A stretch of 64,000 nucleotides of DNA from Solimonas sp040754295 (GTDB lineage Bacteria > Pseudomonadota > Gammaproteobacteria > Nevskiales > Nevskiaceae). The notes beneath the pieces were generated by a model. That model did no database searches, had not been told where the DNA came from, and saw nothing but the letters and a program-made list of their open reading frames with translations. Position numbers and translations under genes: made by a program. Location: positions 1 through 64,000 of the forward strand of contig JBFMCQ010000008.1 of NCBI GenBank assembly GCA_040754295.1, in the 5' to 3' direction. The first letter of the stretch is position 1. Each line of letters opens with the position of its first letter. Positions 33,421-42,977 of the stretch are shown piece by piece.

Positions 33421-33452
33421 CCAGATGTCGTCATAACCAGATATCGTCATAA
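33421..33452 (-). promoter_or_regulatory. Tandem 16-bp repeat, candidate antitoxin operator
   Basis: Two direct copies of CCAGAT(G/A)TCGTCATAA stand head to tail at 33421-33436 and 33437-33452, differing at one base. They lie between the parE stop (33506) and the antitoxin start (33410), with a TACAAT hexamer next to them on the minus strand. RHH proteins typically bind such short direct repeats. Confidence 0.65.
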
Positions 33453-33505
33453 TTGTATGACAACGATCGGTTGCTGGCCAACACCGGGGCGCCCGTCCCC
33501 GCCCG

Positions 33506-35422
33506 TCAGACTTCGGCGCGATCGCCCTCGCGCTCCAGCCAGTCCTTGCGATCGCTCGCGCGCTTCTTCGCCAGCAGCATGTCCATCAGCGCGTCGGCGC
33601 TTTGCGCCGGCGCGGCCGAGGGCTGCTCGTCCAGCGTCAGCTGCACCAGGCGGCGCGTGTCCGGCTCCATCGTCGTTTCGCGCAGCTGCAGCGGGTTCAT
33701 TTCGCCCAGGCCCTTGAAGCGCGTGACGCTGGGCTTGGCCTTGCTGCCCTCGGCCGTGAGCCGGTCGAGGATGCCGTCGCGCTCGGCCTCGTCGAGCGCA
33801 TAGAACACCTGCTTGCCGGCGTCGATGCGAAACAGCGGCGGCATCGCGATGTAGATGTGGCCGGCCTCGACCAGCGGGCGGTAGTGCTTGAGGAACAGCG
33901 CGCACAAGAGCGTCGCGATGTGCAGGCCGTCGGAGTCGGCGTCGGCGAGCACGCAGACCTTGCCGTAGCGCAGTCCGCTGATGTCCGGGCTGCCGGGGTC
34001 GACGCCGATCGCGACCGAGATGTCGTGGATCTCCTGCGAGGCCAGCGCCTCGTTGGAGTCGACCTCCCAGGTGTTGAGGATCTTGCCGCGCAGCGGCATC
34101 ACCGCCTGGAACTCGCGGTCGCGCGCCTGCTTGGCGCTGCCGCCGGCCGAATCGCCCTCGACGAGGAACAGCTCGGTTCGCGCCGGATCGCTGGAGACGC
34201 AGTCGGCGAGCTTGCCCGGCAGCGCCGGGCCGCTCGTGACCTTCTTGCGCACGACGGTCTTCGCCTGCTTCAGCCGCGCGCTGGCATTGGCGATGACCAG
34301 CTGCGCGATCTGACCGCCCTGCTCCGGGTGCTGGTTGAGCCACAGGCTGAACGCGTCGTGCACGACGCCGGCGACGAAAGCCGCGGTCTCGCGCGACGAC
34401 AGGCGCTCCTTGGTCTGCCCGGCGAACTGCGGATCGTGCATCTTCACCGAGAGCACGTAGGCGCAGCCCTGCCAGACGTCTTCCGGCGTCAGCTTCACGC
34501 CGCGCGGCAGCAGATTGCGGAACTCGCAGAACTCGCGGATCGCCTCGGTCAGGCCGGTGCGCAGGCCGTTGACGTGCGTGCCACCCTGCGGTGTCGGAAT
34601 CAGATTGACGTAGCTCTCCGCGACCGCCTCGGGGCCACCCTCCTGGTTGAGCCAGACCAGCGCCCACTCGGCTTCCTCGCGCTTGCCCCTGAAGCTGCCG
34701 ATGAACGGCTCGGCCGGCAGCACTTCGGCATCGCCGAGCGCATCGCGCAGATAATCCGGCAGCCCGTTCTCGTACTGCCAGACGGTCTGCTCGCCGTTGA
34801 CGCGGTCGTCGAGCGTGACTTTCAGATTCGGGCACAGCACCGCCTTGGCGCGCAGCACCTGCTTCAGGCGCGGCAGCGAGAACTTCGGCGAATCGAAGTA
34901 CTTCGCATCCGGCCAGAAGCGCAGCGTCGTGCCGCTGCGGTTCTTCGGCACGGTGCCGACGACCCGAAGCGGCGTGCTGCGCTCGCCGTCCTTGAACTCG
35001 ATCAGATGCTCCTGCCCACCGCGGAACACGCGCACTTCGAGCCTGGTCGACAGTGCATTGACGACCGAGACGCCGACGCCATGCAGCCCGCCGGAGTACT
35101 GGTACATCTTGTTCGAGAACTTCGCGCCCGAGTGCAGTCTGGTCAGGATCAGCTCGACGCCGGTGACCTTGTGCACGGGATGCACGTCAACCGGCATGCC
35201 GCGGCCGTCGTCGGCGACCTCCAGCGAGCCGTCGTCGTGCACGATGACCGTCAGGCTGCGGCAATAGCCGGCGAGCGCTTCGTCGACCGCGTTGTCGATG
35301 ACCTCCTGGGCCAGGTGGTTCGGGCGCGTCGTGTCGGTGTACATCCCCGGCCGCTTGCGCACCGGGTCCAGCCCCTGCAGAACCTCGATCGCTTCGGCGC
35401 TGTACTGATTGGAATTGGCCAT
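33506..35422 (-). CDS. parE: DNA topoisomerase IV subunit B
   Basis: ParE is the ATPase subunit of topoisomerase IV. The 638-residue protein opens with 'YSAEAIEVLQGLDPVRKRPGMYTDT', carries the GHKL ATP site ('VIDNAVDEALAG', 'DDGRGMPVD', 'GLHGVGVSVVNAL') and the TOPRIM region 'LFLVEGDSAGGSAKQ' and 'DADSDGLHI'. The ATG at 35422 matches the family start. It is the first gene of parE-vapB-vapC-parC. Confidence 0.97.
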   Translation of the reverse strand: MANSNQYSAEAIEVLQGLDPVRKRPGMYTDTTRPNHLAQEVIDNAVDEALAGYCRSLTVIVHDDGSLEVADDGRGMPVDVHPVHKVTGVELILTRLHSGAKFSNKMYQYSGGLHGVGVSVVNALSTRLEVRVFRGGQEHLIEFKDGERSTPLRVVGTVPKNRSGTTLRFWPDAKYFDSPKFSLPRLKQVLRAKAVLCPNLKVTLDDRVNGEQTVWQYENGLPDYLRDALGDAEVLPAEPFIGSFRGKREEAEWALVWLNQEGGPEAVAESYVNLIPTPQGGTHVNGLRTGLTEAIREFCEFRNLLPRGVKLTPEDVWQGCAYVLSVKMHDPQFAGQTKERLSSRETAAFVAGVVHDAFSLWLNQHPEQGGQIAQLVIANASARLKQAKTVVRKKVTSGPALPGKLADCVSSDPARTELFLVEGDSAGGSAKQARDREFQAVMPLRGKILNTWEVDSNEALASQEIHDISVAIGVDPGSPDISGLRYGKVCVLADADSDGLHIATLLCALFLKHYRPLVEAGHIYIAMPPLFRIDAGKQVFYALDEAERDGILDRLTAEGSKAKPSVTRFKGLGEMNPLQLRETTMEPDTRRLVQLTLDEQPSAAPAQSADALMDMLLAKKRASDRKDWLEREGDRAEV

Positions 35423-35577
35423 GGAATGGGATCGGAAAAAGCCGGCGGACACTAGCCGATGCGTGCCCGGGCAGCAACCGGGCTAAACTGCCGTCTCCCC
35501 CTGGCCAGCGGCCGTACGAAAACCTCCGCACGTCTTATCAAATATCAACACACACAAACGTTTACGGAAGAAACCTC

Positions 35578-35814
35578 ATGTCGAACGCGGAGCAGATGCC
35601 CGCCGAAGGCGACCCGGTTTCGCGCTTCGAGGACGCGATGAAGGAGCTCGAGGGCATCGTCCAGGCCCTGGAGCGCGGCGAGCTGCGGCTCGACGAAGGG
35701 CTCAGGCTGTTCGAGCGCGGCGTGGCGCTGGCCCAGCAATGCCGCGCGGCGCTCGATGCCGCGGAACTCAAGGTCCGCAATCTCCTCGGGCCCTCGCCCG
35801 CCGATACGCCGTGA
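35578..35814 (+). CDS. xseB: Exodeoxyribonuclease VII small subunit
   Basis: The 78-residue helical protein shows 'FEDAMKELEGIVQALERGEL' and 'LDEGLRLFERGVAL', the diagnostic XseB pattern. Exonuclease VII degrades single-stranded DNA. It is first in the classic order xseB-ispA-dxs and its stop overlaps the ispA start. Confidence 0.96.
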   Translation: MSNAEQMPAEGDPVSRFEDAMKELEGIVQALERGELRLDEGLRLFERGVALAQQCRAALDAAELKVRNLLGPSPADTP

Positions 35815-36704
35815 GCGCGCCGTTCCCCTCGCGCATTGCCGCATACCGCGAGCGGCTGGACAGCGTCCTCGAGCGCTGGCTGCCGCCGGCGACCCTGTAT
35901 CCGGCGCGCCTGCACGAAGCGATGCGCTACGCCTGCAGCGGCGGCAAGCGCCTGCGCGCGCTGTTGGTGTACGCCGCCGGCGAAACCCTGTGCATCGACG
36001 CGCGCGCGCTCGATGCACCGGCCTGCGCGGTCGAGCTGATCCACGCGTATTCGCTGGTGCACGACGATTTGCCGGCGATGGACGACGACGACCTGCGCCG
36101 CGGCCGGCCGACGACCCACAAGGCCTATGACGAGGCCACGGCGATTCTCGTCGGCGACGCGCTACAAACGCTGGCGTTCCAGGTACTCGCCGACGACGCG
36201 CCGTCCGGACTGAGCGCGGCGCAGCGGCTGCAGATGAGCGCGATTCTCGCCGAAGCCGCCGGCTCGCGCGGCATGGTCGGCGGGCAGGCGGTCGACCTGG
36301 AATCAGAGCACCGGCACTTGAGCATCGCCGAGCTCGAGGCGCTGCACATCCACAAGACCGGAGCGCTGATCCGCGCCTGCCTGCGCATGGCCTGCGCCGC
36401 CGCGGCCACGCTCGAGCCGCAGCAGCGCGAGGCGCTGGACCGCTACGGCAAGTGCCTCGGCCTGGCGTTCCAGATCCAGGACGATCTGCTCGACGTCGAA
36501 GGCAGCGCGGCGGCGCTCGGCAAGGCCGCCGGCAAGGACCACGCGAACGGCAAGTCGACCTACCCCGCCCTGCTCGGCATAGCGGCGGCGCGCGCGCGGG
36601 CAAACGACCTGTTCGAGCAGGCCTATGCTGCGCTGGCCGTCTTCGCCGATGCCGCGCAGCCGCTGCTGGCGCTGGCGGACCAGATCCGCGGTCGCGATCG
36701 CTGA
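35811..36704 (+). CDS. ispA: Farnesyl diphosphate synthase
   Basis: This prenyl synthase condenses IPP with DMAPP and GPP to FPP. The 297-residue protein has the first aspartate-rich motif 'HDDLPAMDDDDLRRGR' and the second 'QIQDDLLDVEG', 'GGKRLRALLVY' and 'GGQAVDL'. The GTG start at 35811 overlaps the xseB stop (GTGA). An earlier ATG in the same frame lies inside xseB and is rejected. Confidence 0.95.
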   Translation: MSAPFPSRIAAYRERLDSVLERWLPPATLYPARLHEAMRYACSGGKRLRALLVYAAGETLCIDARALDAPACAVELIHAYSLVHDDLPAMDDDDLRRGRPTTHKAYDEATAILVGDALQTLAFQVLADDAPSGLSAAQRLQMSAILAEAAGSRGMVGGQAVDLESEHRHLSIAELEALHIHKTGALIRACLRMACAAAATLEPQQREALDRYGKCLGLAFQIQDDLLDVEGSAAALGKAAGKDHANGKSTYPALLGIAAARARANDLFEQAYAALAVFADAAQPLLALADQIRGRDR

Positions 36705-36848
36705 TCGCCGGGTTGCAGTCCGTTGGCTGGGCTTCCAGGCAAAACCCTTTTGCGCCCCGCAGCATTTGGCGGATAATCGATGGTCTTTCCGGTGACCTCT
36801 TTTGACTCGCTACGCACCACTCCGGCGCAGTCCGCACACTCACTGCCC

Positions 36849-38726
36849 ATGACCGAAATCCCCGGCTATGCCCTCCTCGGTGGCGTCAACACCCCGGCCG
36901 ACCTGCGCCGGCTGCCGTTCGAGGATCTGCCGCCGCTGGCGGTGGAGATGCGCCGCTATCTGATCGAGACGCTCGGCCGCATCGGCGGGCATTTCGCCGC
37001 CAATCTCGGTACCGTGGAGCTGTCGATCGCGCTGCATCGCTGCTTCGACACGCCCCACGACCGCCTGGTGTGGGACGTCGGCCACCAGGCCTATCCGCAC
37101 AAGATGCTCACCGAGCGCCGCGCGCGTCTGGAGACGATCCGCCGCCTCGGTGGCCTGGCGCCGTTCTGCCACCGCGAGGAAAGCGAGTACGACACCTTCG
37201 GCGTCGGCCATTCGTCGACATCGATCTCTGCCGCCGCCGGCATGTCCGCGGCCGCGCGAGTCAAGAACGAGCAGCGCCGCGTCGTCGCCGTGATCGGCGA
37301 CGGCGGCATGACTGCCGGTATGGCCTTCGAGGCGCTCAACCACGCCGGCCACCTCAAGCTCGACCTGCTCGTCGTCTACAACGACAACGACATGTCGATC
37401 TCCGAGAACGTCGGCGCGCTGCGCGATCATACGGCGCGCCTGCTCAAGAGGCTCGGCATGGCCGCACCGCATCTGGCGCGTCCGCTCGCCGAAGAGCACA
37501 ACGAAGCGCACCTCGACGAGCCGGGTGCGCTGTTCGAGACGCTCGGCTTCGCGTATCACGGCCCGATCGACGGTCACGACCTCGGCGCGCTGACCCAAGC
37601 GCTGCAGCGCCTCAAGGACGCCAAGGGCCCGCAGCTGCTGCACGTGGTCACGGTCAAGGGCAAGGGCTTCGACCCGGCCGAAGCCGACCCGATCAAATAC
37701 CACGGCGTCACCCAGTTCGACCCGGTGACCGGCACGTTTCCGCCCAAGAAGCCCGGCGGCCGGCCGAGCTACACGCAGGTCTTCGGCGACTGGCTGTGCC
37801 AGGCGGCGGACGCCGATCCGGCAGTCGTCGCGATCACGCCGGCGATGCGCGAAGGCTCCGGGCTCGTCGAGTTTGCGCAGCGCTTCCCCGAGCGCTATTT
37901 CGACGTCGGCATCGCCGAGCAGCACGCGGTGACGCTATCCGCCGGCCTTGCCTGCGAAGGGCTCAAGCCGGTCTGCGCGATCTACTCGACCTTCCTCCAG
38001 CGCGCCTACGACCAGCTGATCCACGACGTCGCGATCCAGAACCTGCCGGTGCTGTTCGCGCTCGATCGCGGCGGGCTGGTCGGCGCGGACGGCGCGACGC
38101 ACCACGGCGCCTTCGACCTCTCGTACCTGCGCTGCATCCCCAACCTGGTGGTGATGGCGCCGTCGGACGAAAACGAGTGCCGGCGCATGCTCAGCACCGG
38201 CCTGACGCTGAGCCAGCCGAGCGCCGTGCGCTATCCGCGCGGCAGCGGCACCGGCGTCGCCTGCGAGCCGGAGGCCAAGCCGCTCGCCGTCGGCAAGGGC
38301 CGCGTCCTGCGCGAATCGCACGGCCGCCGCCGCCCGCGCGTCGCCATCCTCGCGTTCGGCGCGATGGTGCAGCCGGCGCTCGAAGCCGCCGAGATCTTCG
38401 ACGCCGTCGTCGCCGACATGCGCTTCGTCAAGCCGCTCGACACCGAGCTGATCCTCGAGCTCGCCAACGAGAGCGATCTGCTGGTCACCGTCGAAGACAA
38501 TGCGCGCCTGGGCGGCGCCGGCTCCGGCGTCAACGAGATCCTGCTCGCGCAGCACCACGTCGTGCCGGTGCTCAACCTCGGCCTGCCCGACCACTTCATC
38601 GAGCACGGCACGCGCGAAGAGCTGCTCAGCGCCTGCGGCCTCGACACCGCCGGCATCCAGCGCGCGATCCAGAAGCGCCTGCGCTCGCGCGACCTGGACC
38701 GCCCGAGCAGCGCGCAGGTGGGCTGA
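36849..38726 (+). CDS. dxs: 1-deoxy-D-xylulose-5-phosphate synthase
   Basis: This TPP enzyme catalyses the first step of the MEP isoprenoid pathway. The 625-residue protein has 'HPYDRLVWDVGHQAYPHK'-type TPP motifs (here 'DRLVWDVGHQAYPHKML'), 'GDGGMTAGMAFEALNHAG', and the C-terminal transketolase-like domains with 'YPRGSGTG'. The ATG at 36849 gives the normal N-terminus; a more upstream ATG (36780) would add 23 unrelated residues. It follows ispA by 144 bp. Confidence 0.96.
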   Translation: MTEIPGYALLGGVNTPADLRRLPFEDLPPLAVEMRRYLIETLGRIGGHFAANLGTVELSIALHRCFDTPHDRLVWDVGHQAYPHKMLTERRARLETIRRLGGLAPFCHREESEYDTFGVGHSSTSISAAAGMSAAARVKNEQRRVVAVIGDGGMTAGMAFEALNHAGHLKLDLLVVYNDNDMSISENVGALRDHTARLLKRLGMAAPHLARPLAEEHNEAHLDEPGALFETLGFAYHGPIDGHDLGALTQALQRLKDAKGPQLLHVVTVKGKGFDPAEADPIKYHGVTQFDPVTGTFPPKKPGGRPSYTQVFGDWLCQAADADPAVVAITPAMREGSGLVEFAQRFPERYFDVGIAEQHAVTLSAGLACEGLKPVCAIYSTFLQRAYDQLIHDVAIQNLPVLFALDRGGLVGADGATHHGAFDLSYLRCIPNLVVMAPSDENECRRMLSTGLTLSQPSAVRYPRGSGTGVACEPEAKPLAVGKGRVLRESHGRRRPRVAILAFGAMVQPALEAAEIFDAVVADMRFVKPLDTELILELANESDLLVTVEDNARLGGAGSGVNEILLAQHHVVPVLNLGLPDHFIEHGTREELLSACGLDTAGIQRAIQKRLRSRDLDRPSSAQVG

Positions 38727-38749
38727 GCCTGCAAGCTGCGATTCACTGC

Positions 38750-40144
38750 CTACGGGGCATCGGGCCGCCACGCCAGCCTGCCGCGCAGGCGCACGACCTC
38801 GCCGACGATCAGCAGGCTGGCGCGCGAAAAACCCGCTTCGGCGACCTTGCCCGGCAGATCGGCGAGCGTGCCGACGACGACGCGCTGATCCGGCGAGGTG
38901 CCCTGCTCGATCATCGCCGCCGGGAAGCAAGGCGCCAGACCGTGCTCGATCAGACGTGCGCACAGCATCGGCAGCGTGTTGAGACCCATGTAGACGACGA
39001 GCGTCTGGCCGCGCCGCGCCAGCTGGTCCCAGTGCAGCGCCAGCTCGCCGTCGGCGCGGGCGTGTCCGGTCACGAAGACGACGGACTGCGCGTAATCGCG
39101 GTGCGTCAGCGGAATGCCGGCGTAGGCGGCGCAGCCGCTCGCCGCAGTGATGCCGGGCACCACCTGGAACGGAATGCCCTCGGCCATCAGCGAGTCGATC
39201 TCCTCGCCGCCGCGACCGAAGATGAACGGGTCGCCGCCCTTGAGGCGCAGCACGCGCTGCCCGGCCTTGGCCAGGCGCACCAGCTCGGCGTTGATCTCGT
39301 CCTGCGGCACGGCATGCCGGCTGCGCGCCTTGCCGACGAACAGGCGCCGCGCGTCGCGCCGCACCCTCTCGAGAATCTCCGGTGCGACGAGGCGGTCGTA
39401 GAGCACGACGTCGCATTGCTGCATCAGGCGCAGCGCCTTGAAGGTCAGCAGATCCGGATCGCCCGGACCGGCGCCGACCAGATAAACCTCGCCGGTGATC
39501 GCAGTCCCCGCTGCGAGCTTTTGCAGATCGTCGGCGGCGCCGGCCTCGTCGCCGGCGAGCACACGCTCGGCCGCCGGACTGTCGAGAAACGCCTCCCAGA
39601 ACCCGCGCCGCGCCGGCGCGTCGACGGTTTGCTCGACGTGCGCACGCCAGCGGTGCATGAAGGCCGCGAGTCGCCCGTACGCGGCCGGCAGCATCGTTTC
39701 CAGGCGCTCGCGCAGGCGCCGCGCGAGCACCGGTGCGGCCGCGCCGGTCGAGATCGCGACCAGCAGCGGCGAGCGGTCGACGATCGACGGCGTGACGAAG
39801 CTCGACAGTCCGACGTCGTCGACGACATTGACCGGCAGGTCGGCCGCCTGCGCGGCTTCGGCGACGCGGCGATTGAGCAGTGCGTCGTTGGTTGCCGCGA
39901 CGACCAGCGTGCAGCCCTGCAGCTGCTGCGGGGAGAACTCGGCGGCGACGTGGCGCACGCGGCCCTCGGCGCACAGGGCCGCGACCTCGGCATTGAGCGC
40001 AGCGGCCACGACCTCCAGCCGCGGCCCGGCGCGCAGCAGCAGCCGCAGCTTGCGCGCGGCAATCTCGCCGCCGCCGACAACGAGCACGCGCCGGCCGTGC
40101 AGGCGGAGAAATACCGGGTAGTAAGGCCAGATCTTTGCGCTCAT
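38750..40144 (-). CDS. cysG: Siroheme synthase CysG (trifunctional)
   Basis: The 464-residue protein joins an N-terminal precorrin-2 dehydrogenase/ferrochelatase ('RVLVVGGGEIAARKLRLLL', 'VVAATNDALLNRRV', 'SFVTPSIVDRSPL') to a C-terminal uroporphyrinogen III methyltransferase ('VYLVGAGPGDPDLLTFKAL', 'RLKGGDPFIFGRGGEE'). It makes siroheme, the cofactor of the sulfite reductase encoded 1.2 kb away. It diverges from cysB. Confidence 0.96.
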   Translation of the reverse strand: MSAKIWPYYPVFLRLHGRRVLVVGGGEIAARKLRLLLRAGPRLEVVAAALNAEVAALCAEGRVRHVAAEFSPQQLQGCTLVVAATNDALLNRRVAEAAQAADLPVNVVDDVGLSSFVTPSIVDRSPLLVAISTGAAAPVLARRLRERLETMLPAAYGRLAAFMHRWRAHVEQTVDAPARRGFWEAFLDSPAAERVLAGDEAGAADDLQKLAAGTAITGEVYLVGAGPGDPDLLTFKALRLMQQCDVVLYDRLVAPEILERVRRDARRLFVGKARSRHAVPQDEINAELVRLAKAGQRVLRLKGGDPFIFGRGGEEIDSLMAEGIPFQVVPGITAASGCAAYAGIPLTHRDYAQSVVFVTGHARADGELALHWDQLARRGQTLVVYMGLNTLPMLCARLIEHGLAPCFPAAMIEQGTSPDQRVVVGTLADLPGKVAEAGFSRASLLIVGEVVRLRGRLAWRPDAP

Positions 40145-40233
40145 CGCCGGCAGCCTAGCCGATCGCTCATGGCATATAACGATAATTTCTTATACTTTTC
40201 CAAAAACCGTGCCCAATACCATCGTGGCGGCCG

Positions 40234-41220
40234 ATGAAACTCCGTCAACTGCGGTACATCCACGAAGTCGCGCAGCGGGGCCTCAACGTCACCGCCGCCG
40301 CCGAGGCCCTGTTCACCTCGCAGCCGGGCGTCAGCAAGCAGATCCGCCTGCTCGAGGAGGAGCTGGGCGTCGACATCTTCGTGCGCAGCGGCAAGCATCT
40401 GTCGGAAATCACGCCGGCCGGCCAGCGCATCCTCGAGTACACGCGCCGCCTGCTCGCCGAGGTCGAGAACATCGAGCGCGTCGCCGCCGAGTTCCATGAC
40501 ACCGATCGTGGCGACCTCGCGATCGCGACGACGCATACGCAGGCGCGCTACGCGCTGCCGCCGGTGATCCAGGCCTTCCGCAGGAAGTACCCGAAGGTCA
40601 CTCTGCACCTGCACCAGGGCTCGCCGCCGCAGATCGCCAAGCTGGCCGCGGAGGGCCAGGCCGACTTCGCGATCGCGACCGAGGCGATGCATCACTTCGA
40701 CAGCCTGGTGATGCTGCCGTGCTACCGCTGGAACCGCTGCGTGCTGGTACGGCCCGAGCATCCGCTGAGCCGGGTCCAGCAGCTGCAGCTGAGCGATGTC
40801 GCGCAGTATCCGATCGTCACCTACACCTTCGGCTTCACCGGACGGTCCAAGCTGGACCAGGCCTTCGCCGCGCACGGACTCAAGCCCGACGTCGTGCTCA
40901 CCGCCGTGGATGCGGACGTGATCAAGACCTACGTGCGCCTGGGCCTGGGCATCGGCATCGTCGCCAACATGGCCTACGACGCGCTCGCCGACCGCGACCT
41001 CGTGCGCCTTCCGGCCGACCACCTGTTCGAGCCCAGCGTCACCCACATCGGCTTCCGCCGCGGCCTGTTCCTGCGTGGCTACATGTACGACTTCCTGCAC
41101 CAGTTCGCACCGCATCTGACGCGCGAGCTGGTCGAAGAGCTGGCGGCAATCGTCGATGCCGAAGAGCGCCGCCGGCGGGTACGCGAGCGCATCCCCAGAA
41201 TTCCCGACAGCCAGCTGTAA
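40234..41220 (+). CDS. cysB: CysB-family LysR regulator of sulfur assimilation
   Basis: The 328-residue protein opens 'MKLRQLRYIHEVAQRGLNVTAAAEALFTSQPGVSKQ' (given here as two overlapping family blocks, residues 1-20 and 17-36), the hallmark N-terminus of CysB, followed by 'TTHTQARYALPPVI' and 'TYTFGFTGRSKLD' in the effector domain that binds O-acetylserine or N-acetylserine. It sits between cysG and the sulfite reductase gene, its likely targets. The A+T-rich 89-bp gap to cysG is a plausible binding region. Confidence 0.93.
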   Translation: MKLRQLRYIHEVAQRGLNVTAAAEALFTSQPGVSKQIRLLEEELGVDIFVRSGKHLSEITPAGQRILEYTRRLLAEVENIERVAAEFHDTDRGDLAIATTHTQARYALPPVIQAFRRKYPKVTLHLHQGSPPQIAKLAAEGQADFAIATEAMHHFDSLVMLPCYRWNRCVLVRPEHPLSRVQQLQLSDVAQYPIVTYTFGFTGRSKLDQAFAAHGLKPDVVLTAVDADVIKTYVRLGLGIGIVANMAYDALADRDLVRLPADHLFEPSVTHIGFRRGLFLRGYMYDFLHQFAPHLTRELVEELAAIVDAEERRRRVRERIPRIPDSQL

Positions 41221-41309
41221 TAACGCTTGGTTCTGACCTTAGCTCGCGCACCGCCTTCGGCGCGCAGGGCAGCCCTGTTACGCTGCACGCGCTTTCGAAA
41301 GGCGCCTCC

Positions 41310-42977
41310 ATGTACCGCTACGACCAATACGACCAGCGTCTCGTAGACCAGCGCGTCGCCGAGTTCCGCGATCAGACCCGACGCTACCTCGCCGGCGAGC
41401 TGCCGGACGATGAATTCCGCCCGCTGCGCCTGCGCAACGGGCTGTACATCCAGCGCTTCGCGCCGATGCTGCGCATCTCGGTGCCGTACGGGCTGCTGTC
41501 GTCGAAGCAGCTGCGCATGCTCGCGCACATCGCGCGCACCTACGACAAGGGCTACGGCCACTTCACGACGCGCCAGAACATCCAGTTCAACTGGCCCCGG
41601 CTCGAACAGGTGCCGGACATCCTCGCCGACCTCGCCCGGGTCGAGATGCACGCGATCCAGACCTCCGGCAACTGCATCCGTAACATCACGACCGACCATC
41701 TCGCCGGCGTCGCAGGCGACGAGCTCGTCGATCCGCGGCCGTACTGCGAGCTCACCCGGCAGTGGGCGACCTTCCACCCCGAGTTCAACTGGCTGCCGCG
41801 CAAGTTCAAGATCGCGTTCTCGGCGTCGACGACCGACCGTGCCGCCACGCAGGTGCACGACATCGGCGTGCATATCGTCCGCGACGCTACCGGCGCGCTC
41901 GGCTACAGCATCTACGTCGGCGGCGGTCTCGGCCGCATGCCGATGCTCGCGCACAGGATCCGCGAATTCCTGCCCGAGGCCGATCTGCTCTCGTACCTCG
42001 AAGCGATCCTGCGCGTCTACAACCGCCTCGGCCGTCGCGACAACATCCACCGCGCGCGCATCAAGATCCTGGTCAAGGACAAGGGTCCGGCCAAGTTCGC
42101 CGAGATGGTCGAGGCGGAGTGGGCGCAGATCGACCGCGCTGCGTTCGCGTTGACCGCCGAGGATCTGGAGCGGATGAAGGCGCATTTCACGCCGCACCCC
42201 TACGATCCGCAAGCGGCGGCCGACAACAGCTTCGACACCGCGCTCGCGAACGACAGTGCGTTCGCAGCCTTCGTGCGGCGCAACCTGCGCGAGCACCGCG
42301 CGCCCGGCTACAAGGCGGTGTTCGTCTCGCTCAAGGCACCGGACATCGCCCCCGGCGACATCACCGCGGCGCAGATGGACCTCGTCGCCGATCTCGCCGA
42401 GCGCTACAGCTTCGGCGAAGTGCGCGCGACGCATGACCAGAATCTGGTCCTCACCGACGTGCAGCAGAAGGACGTGTACACGGTCTGGCAGACGCTGCGC
42501 GCGGCCGGGCTGGCCACGCCGAACATCGGTCTTCTGACCGACCTGATCTGCTGCCCCGGCCTCGACTTCTGCTCGCTCGCCAACGCCGGCTCGATCGGCG
42601 TCGCCGCCGAGATCAACGACCGCTTCGACTCGCTCGATCACCTCTACGACATCGGCGAGATCAAGATCAAAATGTCGGGCTGCATGAACGGCTGTGGCCA
42701 TCACAGCGTCGGCCACATCGGCATTCTCGGCGTCGACAAGAAGGGCGAGGAGTGGTACCAGGTGACGCTCGGCGGCAGCGCCGAGAACGACGCCAGCCTC
42801 GGCGACCGCACCGGGCCGTCGTTCAGCCGCGACGAGATCGCCGACGCCGTCGAGCGCATCGTCGAGGTCTATCTCGAGCGGCGCCGCGACGACGACGAAA
42901 CCTTCCTGCAGTGCTACCGCCGCATCGGCATGGCGCCGTTCAAGGAGCGGCTGTACGCCGAGGAGACCGCGGCATGA
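41310..42977 (+). CDS. cysI: Assimilatory sulfite (nitrite-type) reductase hemoprotein
   Basis: This siroheme/4Fe-4S enzyme reduces sulfite to sulfide by six electrons. The 555-residue protein has the duplicated ferredoxin-like halves, 'TSGNCIRNITTDHLAGV', and the cluster cysteines in 'CCPGLDFCSLANAG' and 'SGCMNGCGHHSVGHIG'. No CysJ flavoprotein is adjacent, so the electron donor is probably ferredoxin or another reductase. An in-frame start much further upstream lies in cysB and is not used. The DUF934 partner overlaps its stop by 4 bp, as in Pseudomonas. Confidence 0.92.
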   Translation: MYRYDQYDQRLVDQRVAEFRDQTRRYLAGELPDDEFRPLRLRNGLYIQRFAPMLRISVPYGLLSSKQLRMLAHIARTYDKGYGHFTTRQNIQFNWPRLEQVPDILADLARVEMHAIQTSGNCIRNITTDHLAGVAGDELVDPRPYCELTRQWATFHPEFNWLPRKFKIAFSASTTDRAATQVHDIGVHIVRDATGALGYSIYVGGGLGRMPMLAHRIREFLPEADLLSYLEAILRVYNRLGRRDNIHRARIKILVKDKGPAKFAEMVEAEWAQIDRAAFALTAEDLERMKAHFTPHPYDPQAAADNSFDTALANDSAFAAFVRRNLREHRAPGYKAVFVSLKAPDIAPGDITAAQMDLVADLAERYSFGEVRATHDQNLVLTDVQQKDVYTVWQTLRAAGLATPNIGLLTDLICCPGLDFCSLANAGSIGVAAEINDRFDSLDHLYDIGEIKIKMSGCMNGCGHHSVGHIGILGVDKKGEEWYQVTLGGSAENDASLGDRTGPSFSRDEIADAVERIVEVYLERRRDDDETFLQCYRRIGMAPFKERLYAEETAA

